Shown here piece after piece: positions 1-13,195 of a DNA stretch of 64,000 nucleotides. The DNA is from Callipepla californica brunnescens. Its lineage: Eukaryota; Chordata; Aves; Galliformes; Odontophoridae. The stretch spans positions 3,682,166 through 3,746,165 of the forward strand of contig JALIRH010000048.1 of the NCBI GenBank assembly GCA_023055505.1. Direction: 5' to 3'. The position numbers and the translations under genes are program-made. Each line of letters starts with the position of its first letter. Positions within the stretch are counted from its first letter, which is position 1. The notes below the pieces were generated by a model, which ran no database searches, had not been told where the DNA came from, and worked only from the letters and a program-made list of their open reading frames with translations.

Positions 1-336
1 AACTTTTACATTTCTTACAAGAACAGCTAACAATTTCACCACGAGGGCCTGTATTGGTGATGTTAAACTGTTTTTTGCTGGACTAATTTTGAGATCATCT
101 ACTTACCTGCATTTGCTAAGTCATTTCAGCCTTCAATATTAAGCATGATATCAGACTCCAAACCATCATAAAACTATTTCTAAACAACAGTAATTGTAAA
201 TGCAAATATAATCAAATACAGAAGGAACATTTTCAGAAATCCTACATCTACTTCCCTTCAAAGCACATTAAGTACTTAGGAAGATTTCCAGCCCCCAATG
301 AGTACAGTAACACAAAAATTCCTCAGCTGAAGAAAG

Positions 337-640
337 TATGTCATACAATCATAAAGGTTGGAAAAGACTACTAAGATCATGCTGTCTAAACGCTGACCTA
401 TCACCACCATGCCCACTAAACCACGTCCCGAAGTGCTGCATCTACCCTTTTCCTCCAGAGGAAAACCTCCAGAGACACTGACTCCACCATGTTCCTCAGC
501 AGCCTGTTCTAACACCTTCTTTCTTTCTGATACTAATGTTTTTCTAATATCCAATCTGACACACAGTATATTCATCCTCTGATTTCTTTCAAAGAGACCT
601 AGACAGAAAGAAAAAAAACAAACAAAACCAGAAAAGTCTG
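337..640 (-). mobile_element. CR1 LINE 3' fragment
   Basis: The stretch reads as a reversed CR1 3' region: 'ataaaggttggaaaagac' at one end, then the usual cysteine- and proline-rich antisense text ('ctccagagacactgactcc', 'cctgttctaacacct'). It has a mirror copy at about 60930-61233 in the right arm. It lies beside the NDUFA9 exon copy, so it inserted into an NDUFA9 intron before the arm was duplicated. Confidence 0.8.
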
Positions 641-680
641 AGGATGTCTCAGAATACAATCAAAAGGATACTAGACTTAC

Positions 681-822
681 TTTACTCCTCAGGTATTTGG
701 AAGGACTCTTCGTGCTAGCATTCAGGTGAGAGATATGAATGAATGCTTCCACACCAGCCTCTCTAGTTATCTGGGCAATACTTTTAGGAATATTTACAAA
801 TTCATCTTCAAAACTGAAGTTT
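681..822 (-). pseudogene. NDUFA9: Isolated NDUFA9 exon copy in the left arm
   Basis: The minus strand reads a 142-nt exon bounded by an AG acceptor and a GTAAG donor. It encodes the NDUFA9 segment with '[10 protein letters not shown]' and 'KYLRSK', the region after the Rossmann-type NAD(P)-binding fold of this complex I accessory subunit. It is the inverted duplicate of 60748-60889. No other NDUFA9 exon lies on this strand inside the window; the next exons would lie beyond base 1. It is a gene fragment carried by the duplication and unlikely to be functional alone. Confidence 0.88.
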
Positions 823-1082
823 CTAAAACAAAAACAAATTTTAATTTAAGACCAACTGACAGTGGTTGCCTACTAACAGGCAGTAGTTAGTAGCAGTTAT
901 CACATATTACCTGAATACATTTTTAAAAAAATCTATCTTTATGCTTTGTTTGAAAGTCTCCTTTTGTGAGGAATCCTTCATATAATACATACCTGAAATC
1001 AGAGAAACTCAATATAAAGCTTCAACTACAGCAGTAGTACTACCTGCTTTTTCACCTGGAAAGATTAAATCAGTCTGAATTA

Positions 1083-2880
1083 CAGAATCATATCATTATA
1101 AGGTGGAAAAAGACCACAAAGATCATCCAGTCCAAACACATGTGCTTCTTGAACAACTCCATGGACAGGGACTCCACCAACTTCCTGGGCAGCCTCTTCC
1201 AACACCTCACCACATTTTCTGAGAATAAATTTTTCTTAATATCCAACACAAACTCCTCTGATGCAACTTAAAGCCATTCCCTCTCATCCACCACTAGTTA
1301 TCTGGAAAAAGAAGCCGACCACTACCTCATAACAACCTCCTTTCAGGTACTCGTAGGGAGTTACAAACCTCCCCAGAGCCACCTCTTCTCCAGAATAAAC
1401 AACCCCAGTTCCCTCAAATGCTACTCACATAACCTGTAGTTCTCCAGATTCATTCCCTTCTCTGGATGTGCCTGAGGGCCTCAACATCTTTCTCATAGCA
1501 AAGGGCCCAAAACAAGTACGGTGGCCTCAACACCACCACATACAAAGCGACTATCACTGCCCTGGTCCTGCTGACTACACTACTTCAGGTACATGCCAGG
1601 ATGCTATCAGCCGTCTTGGCCACCCAGGTACGCCGGGTGACTCATGTTCAGCTGGCTGTCAGCTAACATCCCCAGATTCCTCTCCTGCAGTTTTTCATCC
1701 ACTCTGCCCCAATCCCATAGGATCGCATGGAGTTGTTGCAAGAAAAGTGCAGCACCTGGCACTCAGTCCTGCTGAAGTTCATAAAACTGGCCACAGTCCA
1801 GAGATGCAGATAGCTACAGGGTCTTTCTACCCCCAGGCAGATCAACACCTCCTCCCATCCTGGTGTCATCTGCAAGTTTACTGAGGGTACACTCAATCAC
1901 TTTGTCCAGGTCATCAATAAAGAAACTAAGCAGGATAGGCCCCACTACCGACCCCTGAGGAACACCACTAGTAACGGATCAACAGCCGGATTTAACTCCA
2001 TTCACCACCACTCCCCGAACCCTGCCATCTAGCCAGTGTTTTATCCAGCAAAGAGTATACCTGCCCAAGCCTTAAGCTGCCAGCTTCTGCAGAATGCTCT
2101 AGGATACAAAGTCAAAAGCTTTACTAAACTCCAGGTAGATTACATCCACAGCCTTTCCCTCATCCACCAGGCCAGTCACCTACTCATAGAAGAAAATCTG
2201 ACTAGCCATACAGGACCTGCCTTTCATGAACCCACAATTGCTAGGCCCGATCCAATGGCTGCCCCAAACATGACATTTGATTGCACCCAAGACATGCTCC
2301 ATGACCTTCCACAATAACAACTCAGGCTGACACGCCTGTAGTTCTACAGACCTCCCCTTCAGCCCCTCTTGAAGAAGGGCAAATGTAAGAGAACTGGTCA
2401 CAACTTGAACCAGTGACAGAACCTGGTGAAGAGGTGTAACTACCCTAGGGAGCACAGACCAATTGTCTGCACTTGTGCTCCCCATGTGATAAGAAGGGTG
2501 AACTCAGGGTGGAGCCACCCCAGACTCATACAAGGGCCAACCATGGAAGGGAGAGCATCTTTTGGACACAGACTGCTTCCTGAGAAGGAGTGGTACATAT
2601 TCAGAGATCTTCACCAGCTGGGTGACTCCAACTTTGCATTCTATAGGTAACTATTGGCTTACTTATAAATACTTTGCCTGGTATCGTCAAGAACCTGCCA
2701 GAAGCAATTCCACTTCATTAGCACAACAGCATCACATTAGCAAGCCTCCAGTTGCCTAGGACCTGCCCAGTTGACCAGGACAGCTGATAACAACAGCGGC
2801 TTAGCAATCACTTCTTCCAGATTCCTTAGTACCCCTGAGTAGGGGTACTAAGGATCCCATCCGATCCTACGGCCTTCTGA
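1083..2880 (-). mobile_element. CR1 LINE, long remnant with reverse-transcriptase region
   Basis: Read on the minus strand, this is a CR1 element. The 3' end near 1083 has the usual 'aaagaccacaaagatcat' text, and the body from about 1290 to 2880 carries decayed reverse-transcriptase ORF2 sequence. Several short frames stay open but none spans the domain, so the element is dead. It is mirrored at 58690-60487. Its open frames are intact in both arms, which reflects recent duplication rather than coding constraint. Confidence 0.85.
2823..2854. repeat. Perfect 14-bp hairpin inside CR1
   Basis: TCCTTAGTACCCCT, a 4-nt loop (GAGT), then AGGGGTACTAAGGA gives 14 perfectly paired bases. The same hairpin occurs at 58716-58747 in the right arm. 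It lies in the reverse-transcriptase part of the CR1 remnant. It looks like a small local inverted duplication within the element. No function can be inferred. Confidence 0.75.
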
Positions 2881-5800
2881 CAGTCCAGATGGAATTGCAG
2901 GCCACTGTTTTATCCTGAGTTTTGAGGGGTTTATTCTGCTTCCCATCCCTGACTTCTAGCTTGGGGAAAAGTCCTCTTTGCCCACTTGTCAGCAGTAAAT
3001 ACAAAGTCCTCCCCAGTTCAAAACAGATTATTTAGTAACTTAAAGAAATGCTGCATTTCAAGATCTGAGCAAAGTTGTCTCTTCAAAACACGTCTTTTAG
3101 ATCTGACTTGATTTGATGCACTCAATCATATTACAAAAGAACCCAAAAATTCTGAGCAGCCTCAATTAGAACAGATGATAGACAACAGGAAAGATTACAA
3201 ATACAGACCGGAGAACTGACAGGTGCTTGTGCATACGGAAATTTTACACTAACAGAACAGTTATAGCTGTTTCACAGCACCTATAAGGAATTTCAGGAGG
3301 AAGCACGCAGAAAACAGTACAACTCTACTCACTTCAGAGCGTTCAAGGGTACTAAATTTGCAGAGCTCAACTGTAATCTTGTTTGCTACCTGATCAAGAA
3401 CAATACACAAGTTCAATCTTCAAGCAGAGCTGACACTATAGCTTTGCAGCAATCACAAAATTTCTTCTGACTATCCCAGGACTGCAAGAAAGAAAAATGG
3501 CTTTTTGTGTCTTCACACTGACCTTGTAAACACTCCTCCATCTTTTCCATTTGATTCTGGGTAACAAACATTCTGTTCAAATTCCTCTCCCACAGTTCTT
3601 AATCTACTCTCACAGGTCTTCAGAGCCCGCTGAACTCTAAAGAAAGCTTAAAAAATATATTTTGTACTGTTCACATAGACTGTTCACTGAGACTGCAGTG
3701 GGAATTGTATATCTTGGCAAAATGGAGAAATCAGCTCCTCAAATTTCTATAGCATAAACAATAACTACAGAGACATACCGCAGCTGGAAATAACCTTCTC
3801 AGACACCATGTCTTCCTGGAAAGTATGTTTCCTGTCAAACCTAAGTTCTTGACATGGGAGGTCAAACAGGATGATCAAGATGATTCCATCAGGTCTTAAA
3901 ACAGATGAGTCTTGGAAAGAGGTGAAGTATTTGGAACATAAACTGGAGGAGAGTTAACTCTATAGGAGTACTGGGAGTACTGAAATAAGCCTTTGATTTG
4001 GATGTTGCTCTTCGCTCTTGTCACAAAACATGAATGAGCTTCCACATCAGCAAGTTATATTTGGAGCAAATTATTCTCTTTTTTTCTTAATCCTTTCCAA
4101 ATATATGAAAAGCAGCACAATGCATTCTTCAGAATGAGCAATTCCGGATCTGTGTGCTCTAGCTACTGAATTCCTGATCTGTGTGCTCCAGCTACTGTTA
4201 ACATTTCAACAGACATGTAACAGCAATGACAACTGATCCAGCAAAAAAGCAGTGTGCGTCAAATTTGGGGTGGGCACTGGAATTAGCAGGTTAACCATTT
4301 ATGCTGGTTCCCCATCTGTTCCTTTGTATTTATTAGAACAAATACCATAACTGCAAGATTTTGAGTTATTTTTTCCATTCCCTTACCTGGAGAATTTTGG
4401 GGTGATGAACAAGGTGAGCAGCGAGGGGAGAAACTGTAACCAGGATGGAAACTGGTTACAGCGGCCTGGAGTGGTATGTAGGACATGATATCTTCTTCAA
4501 AAAGGCTGCATGTAAAAAGCGATAAGAGAGAGAGGTTTAGTACACATTCATCACATAAGATAATGCAACGTTTTCCATGTAAACTCAAGACGACATGAAA
4601 AAGTCTTTAACTGCGCTTAACAGTAGTAGTTAGCACTTAAAAATCAAGCTCCCCAGTCCCAATACAAGTCTTTTTACCCAAACAACATTTACTGCACTGT
4701 ACTACAGTGTTTCATCTGTGAGACATGGCTTTGTGTGTATGGACAGCACCACTATACTAAAACTAGCAATTTTATGAGAAGTTACATTATTTACTTGTAC
4801 TGTGAAAAAAGAGGGTTCTTTTCCTTTTGAAAAAAAAAAAAACCAACAACAACTTCAAATAAAACATAAAATAACCTGATTGTTTTTATCTACTTCTTCA
4901 TGGCAACAGCTGTAATGATTGAGCTGATTGTAGATGGACTGCATTGATGGAGGTTGCCTTCCAGGAACTAAGAATGGAATGATAGACACTGGCTGAATTA
5001 CTTTGAGTGACTCTCAGTAAAAATGAATCTTATAAATGGTCTGGAAGATTTAAAAAAATCTTTTCAATTATGCTGGGAAAGAGACAGATACTTTCTCTGG
5101 TACAATAGATAACAACACTACGCTTTTGATCAAATTGATTACCTCAGCAGAATTACTAAATCTGCATCACAGGACAACTTTTCAAGCCCATGTGTACCCT
5201 CTGTCCGAATATAATGGATCTTCTCCCTGAAACATAAATAATATTACTGACAAGAAGACAAAGAAAAAAAAGGTGACGAGCACATGCCACGGTCAAAACA
5301 TGAGGTAGATATAAAATTATCACTCCTGGTGTTTTTGCCAGTTCCTGTTTCTCTCTTTTCAAAAATGGCAGACATCTTAACTGCCGGGTTAATTTGCTAA
5401 TCACACTAACAAACTAGCAAAAAATAATCTATTCATATCACTCAGTTGCCTGATCCTAAAGCTAGAGATATTACACCATATTTTAGAAAACAAAATAATT
5501 CTTTTCCTTCTAAGCCCATGTGTAACATGATAGCTACCGTCACTGACAGACAGACTTCTTGTTTAAGGTTACAACCTTAAACCGTATCACCCTTCATTAA
5601 CAGAATTTCATATAGCACCACTTCCTGTACCTCTGCCCATTCTAGCTGATAAAAACCACACTAAAATATTCTTGATATCGATTGATAAACAAAGAAATTA
5701 CATGGTGCATGTACAAAATCATGCATTTTGCTGCGTAAAATGAATATTAACAAGGATGGATAGCATGGGATGGGATCCCAAGAGTAGGTCAGACCCATGA

Positions 5801-7496
5801 AAAACACAGAGCTACATCCCAGTCTGCCAGCATGTTTCCATAACACACCAGTATCCAATAATATTTATTGTAAAATCAAGTGAAGAGATACTATCTCAAG
5901 TCAAGGATGTACCTCTCTGGCTGGGACAGAGTCAAGCCCTGTAAAAGATGGCCATATGCCACCTAGGAGTTTGCTTAAGGTCTGCTATATGAGCATTAGA
6001 TAGTAGTTTTGGATTACTTCTAACCTAAGCTACAATCAAAGCAATGACTTGGAGGCAAAGGGCTCAATATCCTGTTACAAATCTCATTATGAGCTGGCTA
6101 AGCTGCATAGTCCCTATCACTAGTTAATTTTGTTCTCTGCTCAAAAGGAGATAAAACCATCATCTGTTCTCTGAGAAATGAGAATTCGAATTACAGCTGA
6201 GGAAAAAAGACAGTCTGGAATAATTTGATGGTGAAGATAAAAAAATGCTCAGTTACAGAAACGTACATCTTGAATACAAGCAGAAGTTTTCATTCTTTCT
6301 GTCTCAATTGATTTGCATGTATTAATTCCTCCAGGAAATAAGTCTAATCCTTACACCCAAAGAACTCTATCTGGCTCTCATATGTAAATTACGAGTCAGA
6401 AGGGCTATCAGCAGAAAGCTGGCAACAAGATCTTGAAGGTTCTTCTGTTGCTCCTCCTTCACTTCTTTACCATGTCCCTACTTGCACTTTTCTCTGTACA
6501 GAGCAAACTAAACCACTGGGCCAAACTCTGTATTGGTGTACACTGGTATCGCTGAGACTGACTGACACCAGCTCAGATTCTAGGCCAAAACAATTAATCT
6601 AACTTTTGCAATTAGAATGAATTTTAAATTGTATTGGCTTTCAGTTCTGATTTTTTTTTTTACACCTAATAGAAAAGAAATGGGTGTAATAAAAACAGAG
6701 ATGTAGTTTAATTACTTAGGAAAGGACTACTTTAAGCTATGAGAAAGAGTAAAGATAGGAGCACTTCATAATGTTGCTGCTTACAAAATCTAGAATGACT
6801 ATGTCCATGGTTTGAGTATAAATCTGACCACAAGGTAAAATCCTACTTCTTCACAAATTACTGTCTTTTTGCTGTTCACTCCCATGAAGACCATAATGCT
6901 ATCTTCTGAAAAGCAAGGTGATTAACTGTAGATGAAGATAATTTCTGCTATTCAGTACTACTTAAGAGTGACATTTCTGGATAGGATTCAAGTTCATCTT
7001 TTTTTTTTTTTGCAATAGTTAGTAGAATTTACATTTTACACTACAGTAAATAATTTGTGGAACTTGGTGTCAGCAGCGTGGAAACAAAGCAGTACCTGAG
7101 TGCATGGTTTCTGGCCAAGCTGGGCTGACGCTCCTGCAGCATCTCAAAAATGTTGGGTTGGCGTAGAAATGCAACAATCTTGTCATTGTAAGCTAGAAAA
7201 GGAAAAAAAGTAATACAGAGGCATTATTTACCACTGAGGGGGCCTTTTGGGCGCTACTGCGAAGACGCAGAGGCCAACTGACGGCACTGCTAGTGAAACA
7301 AGGGACAACATGGAGCTGCGCATGTGATCAACAAGTTGTGCTAAAATGCCTTTTTGTGAGTTCTGCATTGAAAAGGGAAACTTGGCTTACCCAGAGGTAA
7401 TGTCTCATAATGATGCTGGTTTCGAATAGCTGTTACAAGACTATTGCCTGGTCTGGCCAACAGAGCAACTCCTCTGTTCCGAGAGACTTCAGAGGC

Positions 7497-10400
7497 CTAC
7501 AACAAAGGAGAAAAGGGCAAGAATGGTCAAATGGCAATCGGCAGCATATCAATTAATAAAAATGTGCCTCATCTTTTTTTGTGACTTTCAGAATGGTCCA
7601 TGACGCTGACTGACTGACTGAGGGATAGGAAGTCTACATGAAAATTATAGTTTTACACTCCAGTCAGCTTAAAAAAATCAGGTAATGTTGTGCTCCCAGA
7701 AGAAGCGACACCGTCATCCTCAGATAACACACCTCTTCTATGCTACAGTGAAGGCAATGGAATCCAGAAGTAAATGCAGGTTAGTAAAGGCTTTACAGTG
7801 ATGGTGTTCTCTGTAAGTAAAAATAATAACCCTACCATACTATACAGTACCTTGTAACTGTATTTATTGTCAAGATTTTTACAGCAACATTAATTTGAAA
7901 AAAAAAAAAGAACAACCCACAACACTACACGTATTCTCTCTGTATTGTTGAAAGAATATTTAATATTGGAATAATACAAGGGAGATATAACTGCGCTGAG
8001 CAAAGGTCAGAAAAGGGCTTTTGCCTAACTTGCATAACCAGAAACAGATACTGAATTGTATATGCTGAAAAAAAACCCATAATCCGAAAAGTAGATAAAA
8101 AAAGAGGAATAAAGAGGAAATCTATCACTGCTACTTCTTTGAGAGACTTGACTTCAAGAATGCCGCTGTCCTAAACACAGTATCTGGAAGAGGGATTCAT
8201 TTCAGGAAGGCAGATACATTAGAAGGTGGGAAAACTCTTAGATCTGAGGATACTGAAAGCCTTACAATAACAGCAATTTGTCTTCAGTATGTCATTACTT
8301 GCTATGTAACTATACGTGGGATTGTACAAACTGAGGGGAGCCCACCTCTCGCACACATGTGTTCCTCCAAAATGTGGTCACAGGAAAGCCAACAGTTTTT
8401 ATCACTGCCAAAAATTCGGTGTCAGGACAAGATGTGTATGGATTCCAATTGTCATTCTACTGGGATGATGGCAACTTCCTTCTTGCTGCACAAACTGCAG
8501 CACTTGGCAACCAGTTCAGGAAGAAATTGCCCCTACTCCAATATTTTAAATGCTTAGCTCTGCATCCAAGCAAGTAGTGCCAATCCATTTTTAGTACTGT
8601 GGCCAAATGCCAGGTCTTCCAGCTGGACATAAATGAAAACTGAGAAGCTAAATGTGACTGGCAAGTTGCCTTTGGAGCACATAAAGAATAAAAAGTTTAT
8701 GTGTAACAAGATGCCAGTCACTGTACTTCATACTTGACAACACACAGGCTAAACAATAAAAAAACTTGATGATTCTGATTAAACATACTGTAATTGAAAA
8801 ACACAACACTTGTGAAAGTGCACAGTGAACATTTTTATCCATGATTCAGCTATGATTGTGCTCGTACCCATTTTATGCTAGTATACATCAGCTGGCTACA
8901 AGAGAGGCATTCCAGTGTCAGGGAGAACAGTCAAGCCTGCAGTTCTTAATGGGCTTATGTGCTAATCTTGGTCCAATCCCTTTCACTTTTAAAAACAGGC
9001 AACTTATGACTGAACTTTCAGACACATCCCATACAGTGTACTAACTGCAATGCAACGAATGCCACAGGGACTGATGCAATTTAAACTGCATCTAGTTTTT
9101 GTTAAAAGCTCTATGAGCGTAATGAAAACCTTGGCTGTGAAACCAGTCTTGTCTCCTCCTCAACCCTACAGAGCAATAGCCTTGTGGTGTACTCTGCTCT
9201 CACAGGGACACTCTCTAAGTCTTGGCCCAAATACACAACTCCTCTGTGCTGAGCTAAATCTTCTCTCCTTCTTCCTAGGTCTCCATCTCACATCCTCCTC
9301 ATGGGCCAACAGACACCGTAAGTTTAGCTCAGGCAGCTTTTGCCCTTTGACCCAGGCATCCAAACTGGCAGACACAATGTGGCCTTCATAGCATTCACTC
9401 TATGCTATGGGAGGAGGAGGAGGTGGAGCAGCAAATGTTTCCCTATAATCCATAGCCAGAGTGGGCTTGGAGCTCTTCCGGGCACAGCTGCTCCTCACCT
9501 CAGGCTTGAAATATAGAAATCCCATGCCCTTGCTGGTACACACAGATATAACGACCAGAAGGGTAGGAACAAGGTTAGGGGAAGGGGTAACTGAAGAATT
9601 AAAACCCTGTCTCTAACAAAAATAAGCATGATTGTCACATGGCAACTGCAGAGTACCTCTGCACAGCTTGGGGCTGAATTCTCTTCCTTATGTCAACTCA
9701 TTCTGTCTTTTCTGTTTGCTAACTTATCTGAGCTGCCTCAAAGCACACTCCTGAGACGGGGATTTTGAAAGGAGATGTGGATAGAGCTAATGAAGGGAAA
9801 CCTTCACTCACCTCTTCCCTACTTTGGATTAAAGTCAAACAGAATCCAGTTCTGTCGGTACCTTAGCAGAATAAACTGCACACACTGTGTGGTGCTGTAC
9901 TTCTCTGTATCACCATCATTAGACATTGCTAATGCTATGTTTGGATCCTAGTCTTGGCTCATTTACACCTCTAAACAACTTTTCTCTGGCAAAACAACAG
10001 GAAAAATCCTAACTTCAGTTTAGTTAGTACTCCTCTTTCCAATCTTTTAGTTAATACAGCACAATTGATTGCTCCATTTTAGTATTTAATTACACTTGCC
10101 TTGACTGCTCTGACTTTCTAATCAAATAATTTAATTTAGATAAGTATATTATTCTCCAATTAAAAGAAAATAAATCCTTCTAAAGACTTTGTAATTGGGT
10201 TCATCTAATGCAGGGTAAACTGATAGATTTATAGACTGGGTTTAACAGCACTGTAATAGATTCTGAGATCATGCAACCAGAGTGGAGTCTCCAGCCCCAT
10301 CACAGAGCCTTTCAATGATATAATATCACTTCCTGGGCTTTATATCACTGCTGGATTTGAGAGCCTCCTGCTGTTTGAGTCCTCCTACTTGCTTTCTGTG

Positions 10401-12300
10401 GTTTGGGTCAGTAAGGAAAGTTATATACTGCTACATCTTTGTATGTCCTCAGTCTTTCTTACTAATCAGGAACTATTGCCACTTCGTTATGCATGCTTAC
10501 TTCTTCCTCTTTTGTCTTTAAACTCTCTACCATTCCATCATAGTGATTTGTACTGCAGAAAAAAAATATCAGAGAGAGAACTGAAAGTTTTCATTCAAAA
10601 ATTAGGTAACCAAGAGTTCCATCAACAACCTCTTCTCTCTTAAAGATTGAAGACCTTAAGGAAGTGCTCACGCAAGCCTCAATAGCATTCTTGTCAAACT
10701 AATTAGTATATGATGCCATTTAACATCAAAAATTTATACAGATGGACATCAAAACTTTTACAGAGGTCATTTATTTAGGAGAAAAATTCAAACAGACAAA
10801 ATATTAAAGAATAATTTATGAAATAGATGTTTTCCTGGAAGAGGGAGATGGGGATAATTATATGCAGATTTTTTTTTCCTTAAATAAACAACACAGCCCA
10901 CTCACCACATACAGATGAAGTTAGAAGCAGTGGTTTGAGTCTCTGCTTGACCTTTTAGTGGTTGGATAAGCTTTGAAAGCAATAGACAGCCTGAGACAGA
11001 AACTGACTGCTTTCTGTTCTCTACTGAGAACGAAATTACTTTCCACAAAGCAAAGCAATGCAAAGCAAACTGCCACATTTGAGAAAACTTCTTTTTATGC
11101 TTTAATTTTATGAATAAATCCTAAAAGCATATACGGAATATTGAAACAGTTATTTATTTGTGATGTGAGGTATTCAATTCAATACCACAGATCATTAGGC
11201 AACAGTCAAGGCCAAGTTTTGATAAACTGGAAAGATTTGTAAGATTCACAGATGTCACAGAAGGGGGAGCCAATGACCACTGATCACCACTGATCAGCCA
11301 ATGATTACATGATCACCACAACCTAATCACTGCGCTACATTTAGCCAGAGAAATCTGTAATTTGATGGGAAGGCTGTCATAGTTTTATGATTTTTATTAC
11401 TGGTATTCTACATCGTAACACTGTGTAGTGTACTTTGAGTCAAAGAGTTAATGCTGCAGTTCTGAGGATTGTCGATAGTTCTGGTTACCTGTCCCAGAAG
11501 AGAAGAATGAATTCCAGCTCCCAAAAGACTTCATTATTCCGTTTCTGTTTTCTGTTCAAGTGAAGGATAAAACTGACTGGGAGTCATGGAACTATCTCTT
11601 TCTGCCCGTCTCTGCAATGCATGCTCCTTAGTTGTCTCACCTACAGCATTAGACTAATGTACTCAGTTTTTGGACACTCTCCCATTTTATTTGATTTATT
11701 AGCTTCAATTCCACTTGTATCTTATTTTGTAACCTCATATTCTGTTATCTTACTTAGTAAATTAGTTTTCTCCCTTAGCTCGCTGCCACTGTTTTCCTCC
11801 TTTGGGCCCATCTCCCTATCTTTTCCATACCTCCTTTTCCTTTTTTTTCCAGGGCATGGATCCACGGGTCCCTTCCTGCCCATTAGTCACAGAACTAGGA
11901 CGAACTGGGCTGGAATCATGACAAAGACAAAACTGGCTTTTGCATGGAGTACATCCTTCACAACAGCACTGAGTTTTGGCCTGACAGTATGAACAAATAG
12001 AGATGCAAGAGCTATGTAGATCAGTTCTTATGGATAACTCTTCTCACTGAATTTCAACTCTGCCTTATTTCAGTTAAATTGGTTAGATTTTACTTCCAAC
12101 ATCCAGTTCTTGCAATACCAGTTCTTCGTTAGGATAATTAGAATTCCAGACCTTATATATTTTTTTTTTGTCTACTGCTGAGTACTGTGGCTATAATTTC
12201 TTAGAACCATGACCGATTCTTCACGATTACACAATTCAAAGCAATTGATAATTATGTGAAACTGGTCTATTCCTTTTTTTCCCATTTGGGCTCAGCTATC
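7497..12300. other. HECW2 intron, unannotated part
   Basis: This is intron between two HECW2 exons. I see no exon, RNA gene or recognisable mobile element. Short open frames here lack splice context and family similarity. Confidence 0.5.
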
Positions 12301-12560
12301 ATAGAATCACAGAATGGCTTGGGTTGGAAGGGATCCCAAGGATCATCACATTTCCACCCCCCTGCCACATACAGGGTCACCAACATCCAGATCTGGTACT
12401 GCATCAGGTTTCCCAGGGCCCCATCCAACCTGGTCTTGAACACTTCCAGGGATGGAGCCTACACAGTCTCTCTGGGCAGCCTGTTCCACCACCTCACCAC
12501 TCTCTCTGTGAAAAAATTCCCCCTGACATCCAATCTAAACCTTCACTACTTGAGCTTAAA
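12301..12560 (-). mobile_element. CR1 LINE 3' fragment
   Basis: It begins with 'atagaatcacagaatggctt' and 'gggttggaagggatccc', the reverse complement of a CR1 3' end, and continues through 'ggcagcctgttccaccacct'. It sits in a HECW2 intron, in the same orientation as that gene and head to tail with the next CR1. Confidence 0.92.
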
Positions 12561-12605
12561 ACCATTCCCCCCTTGTAATTTACCTATGATTGTTACCTGC
12601 TGTTT

Positions 12606-12905
12606 CACAGAATCATAGAATCACAGAATCACCAAGGTTGGAAAAGACCTGTAAGATCATCCTGTCCAACCATCACCAATAGCTCTCACTAAACCATGTC
12701 CCTCAACACAACGTCCAAACATACCTTGAACAGCTCCAGGGTCGGTGACTCCACCACCTCCCTGGGCAGCCCATTGCAGTGCCTGACCACTCTTTCAGAG
12801 TAGTAGAATTTTGTAAAATCCAGCCTGAATCTCCCCTGGCGCAACTTGAAGGCATTCCCTGTAGTCCTACTTAGATTGCAAAGTCTCTGGAAAGTCCAGA
12901 GAAAC
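12606..12905 (-). mobile_element. CR1 LINE 3' fragment
   Basis: A second reversed CR1 copy starts with repeated 'cacagaatcatagaatcac' and runs through 'ccaaggttggaaaagacc' into the 3' ORF2 tail. The minus-strand reading shows the CR1 C-terminal text with '[17 protein letters not shown]'. It sits 45 bp from the previous fragment. Confidence 0.92.
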
Positions 12906-13195
12906 ACTCAGCAACTCCTTTTGGCACTTGGGCAGACCCCGGCTCATTTCTATGCCCTCTCTGGCATTCACAAGAAATCACGACTGAAGCTGCACTGCTC
13001 TGCTCTCCTTCCTGTTCATCTGGCATCTGTGCGGTATGCTCAAGATTGGCACTCATCTTTCTTGGTCCTTCATACCATCTTGGTGACAGATTTCAGAGGC
13101 CACACTACCTGCTAAACAAAAAAAACAGCTAGACTGAAGATAGTTGAGACACAGCCAGGACAAAGTCCCACGTGTGATCCTATGGATATGATTCC

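Larger units (their letters stand above)
1..3674. repeat. Left arm of a large inverted repeat
   Basis: This segment is the near-perfect reverse complement of 57896-61569 (paired positions sum to about 61570). The arm holds one NDUFA9 exon, a long CR1 LINE remnant and a second CR1 piece. Homology stops abruptly near 3674, where the left side enters HECW2 intronic sequence. At the other edge the match runs to base 1, so the arm probably continues outside the window. The few mismatches I saw are mostly CpG-type transitions present on one arm or the other. That indicates a recent duplication or ongoing gene conversion. Confidence 0.95.

Noticed and set aside
1468..2759. Open frames of 65-138 codons, repeated at 58811-60102
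   Set aside because: They are antisense or shifted readings of a dead CR1 LINE. Their match between arms comes from the inverted duplication.
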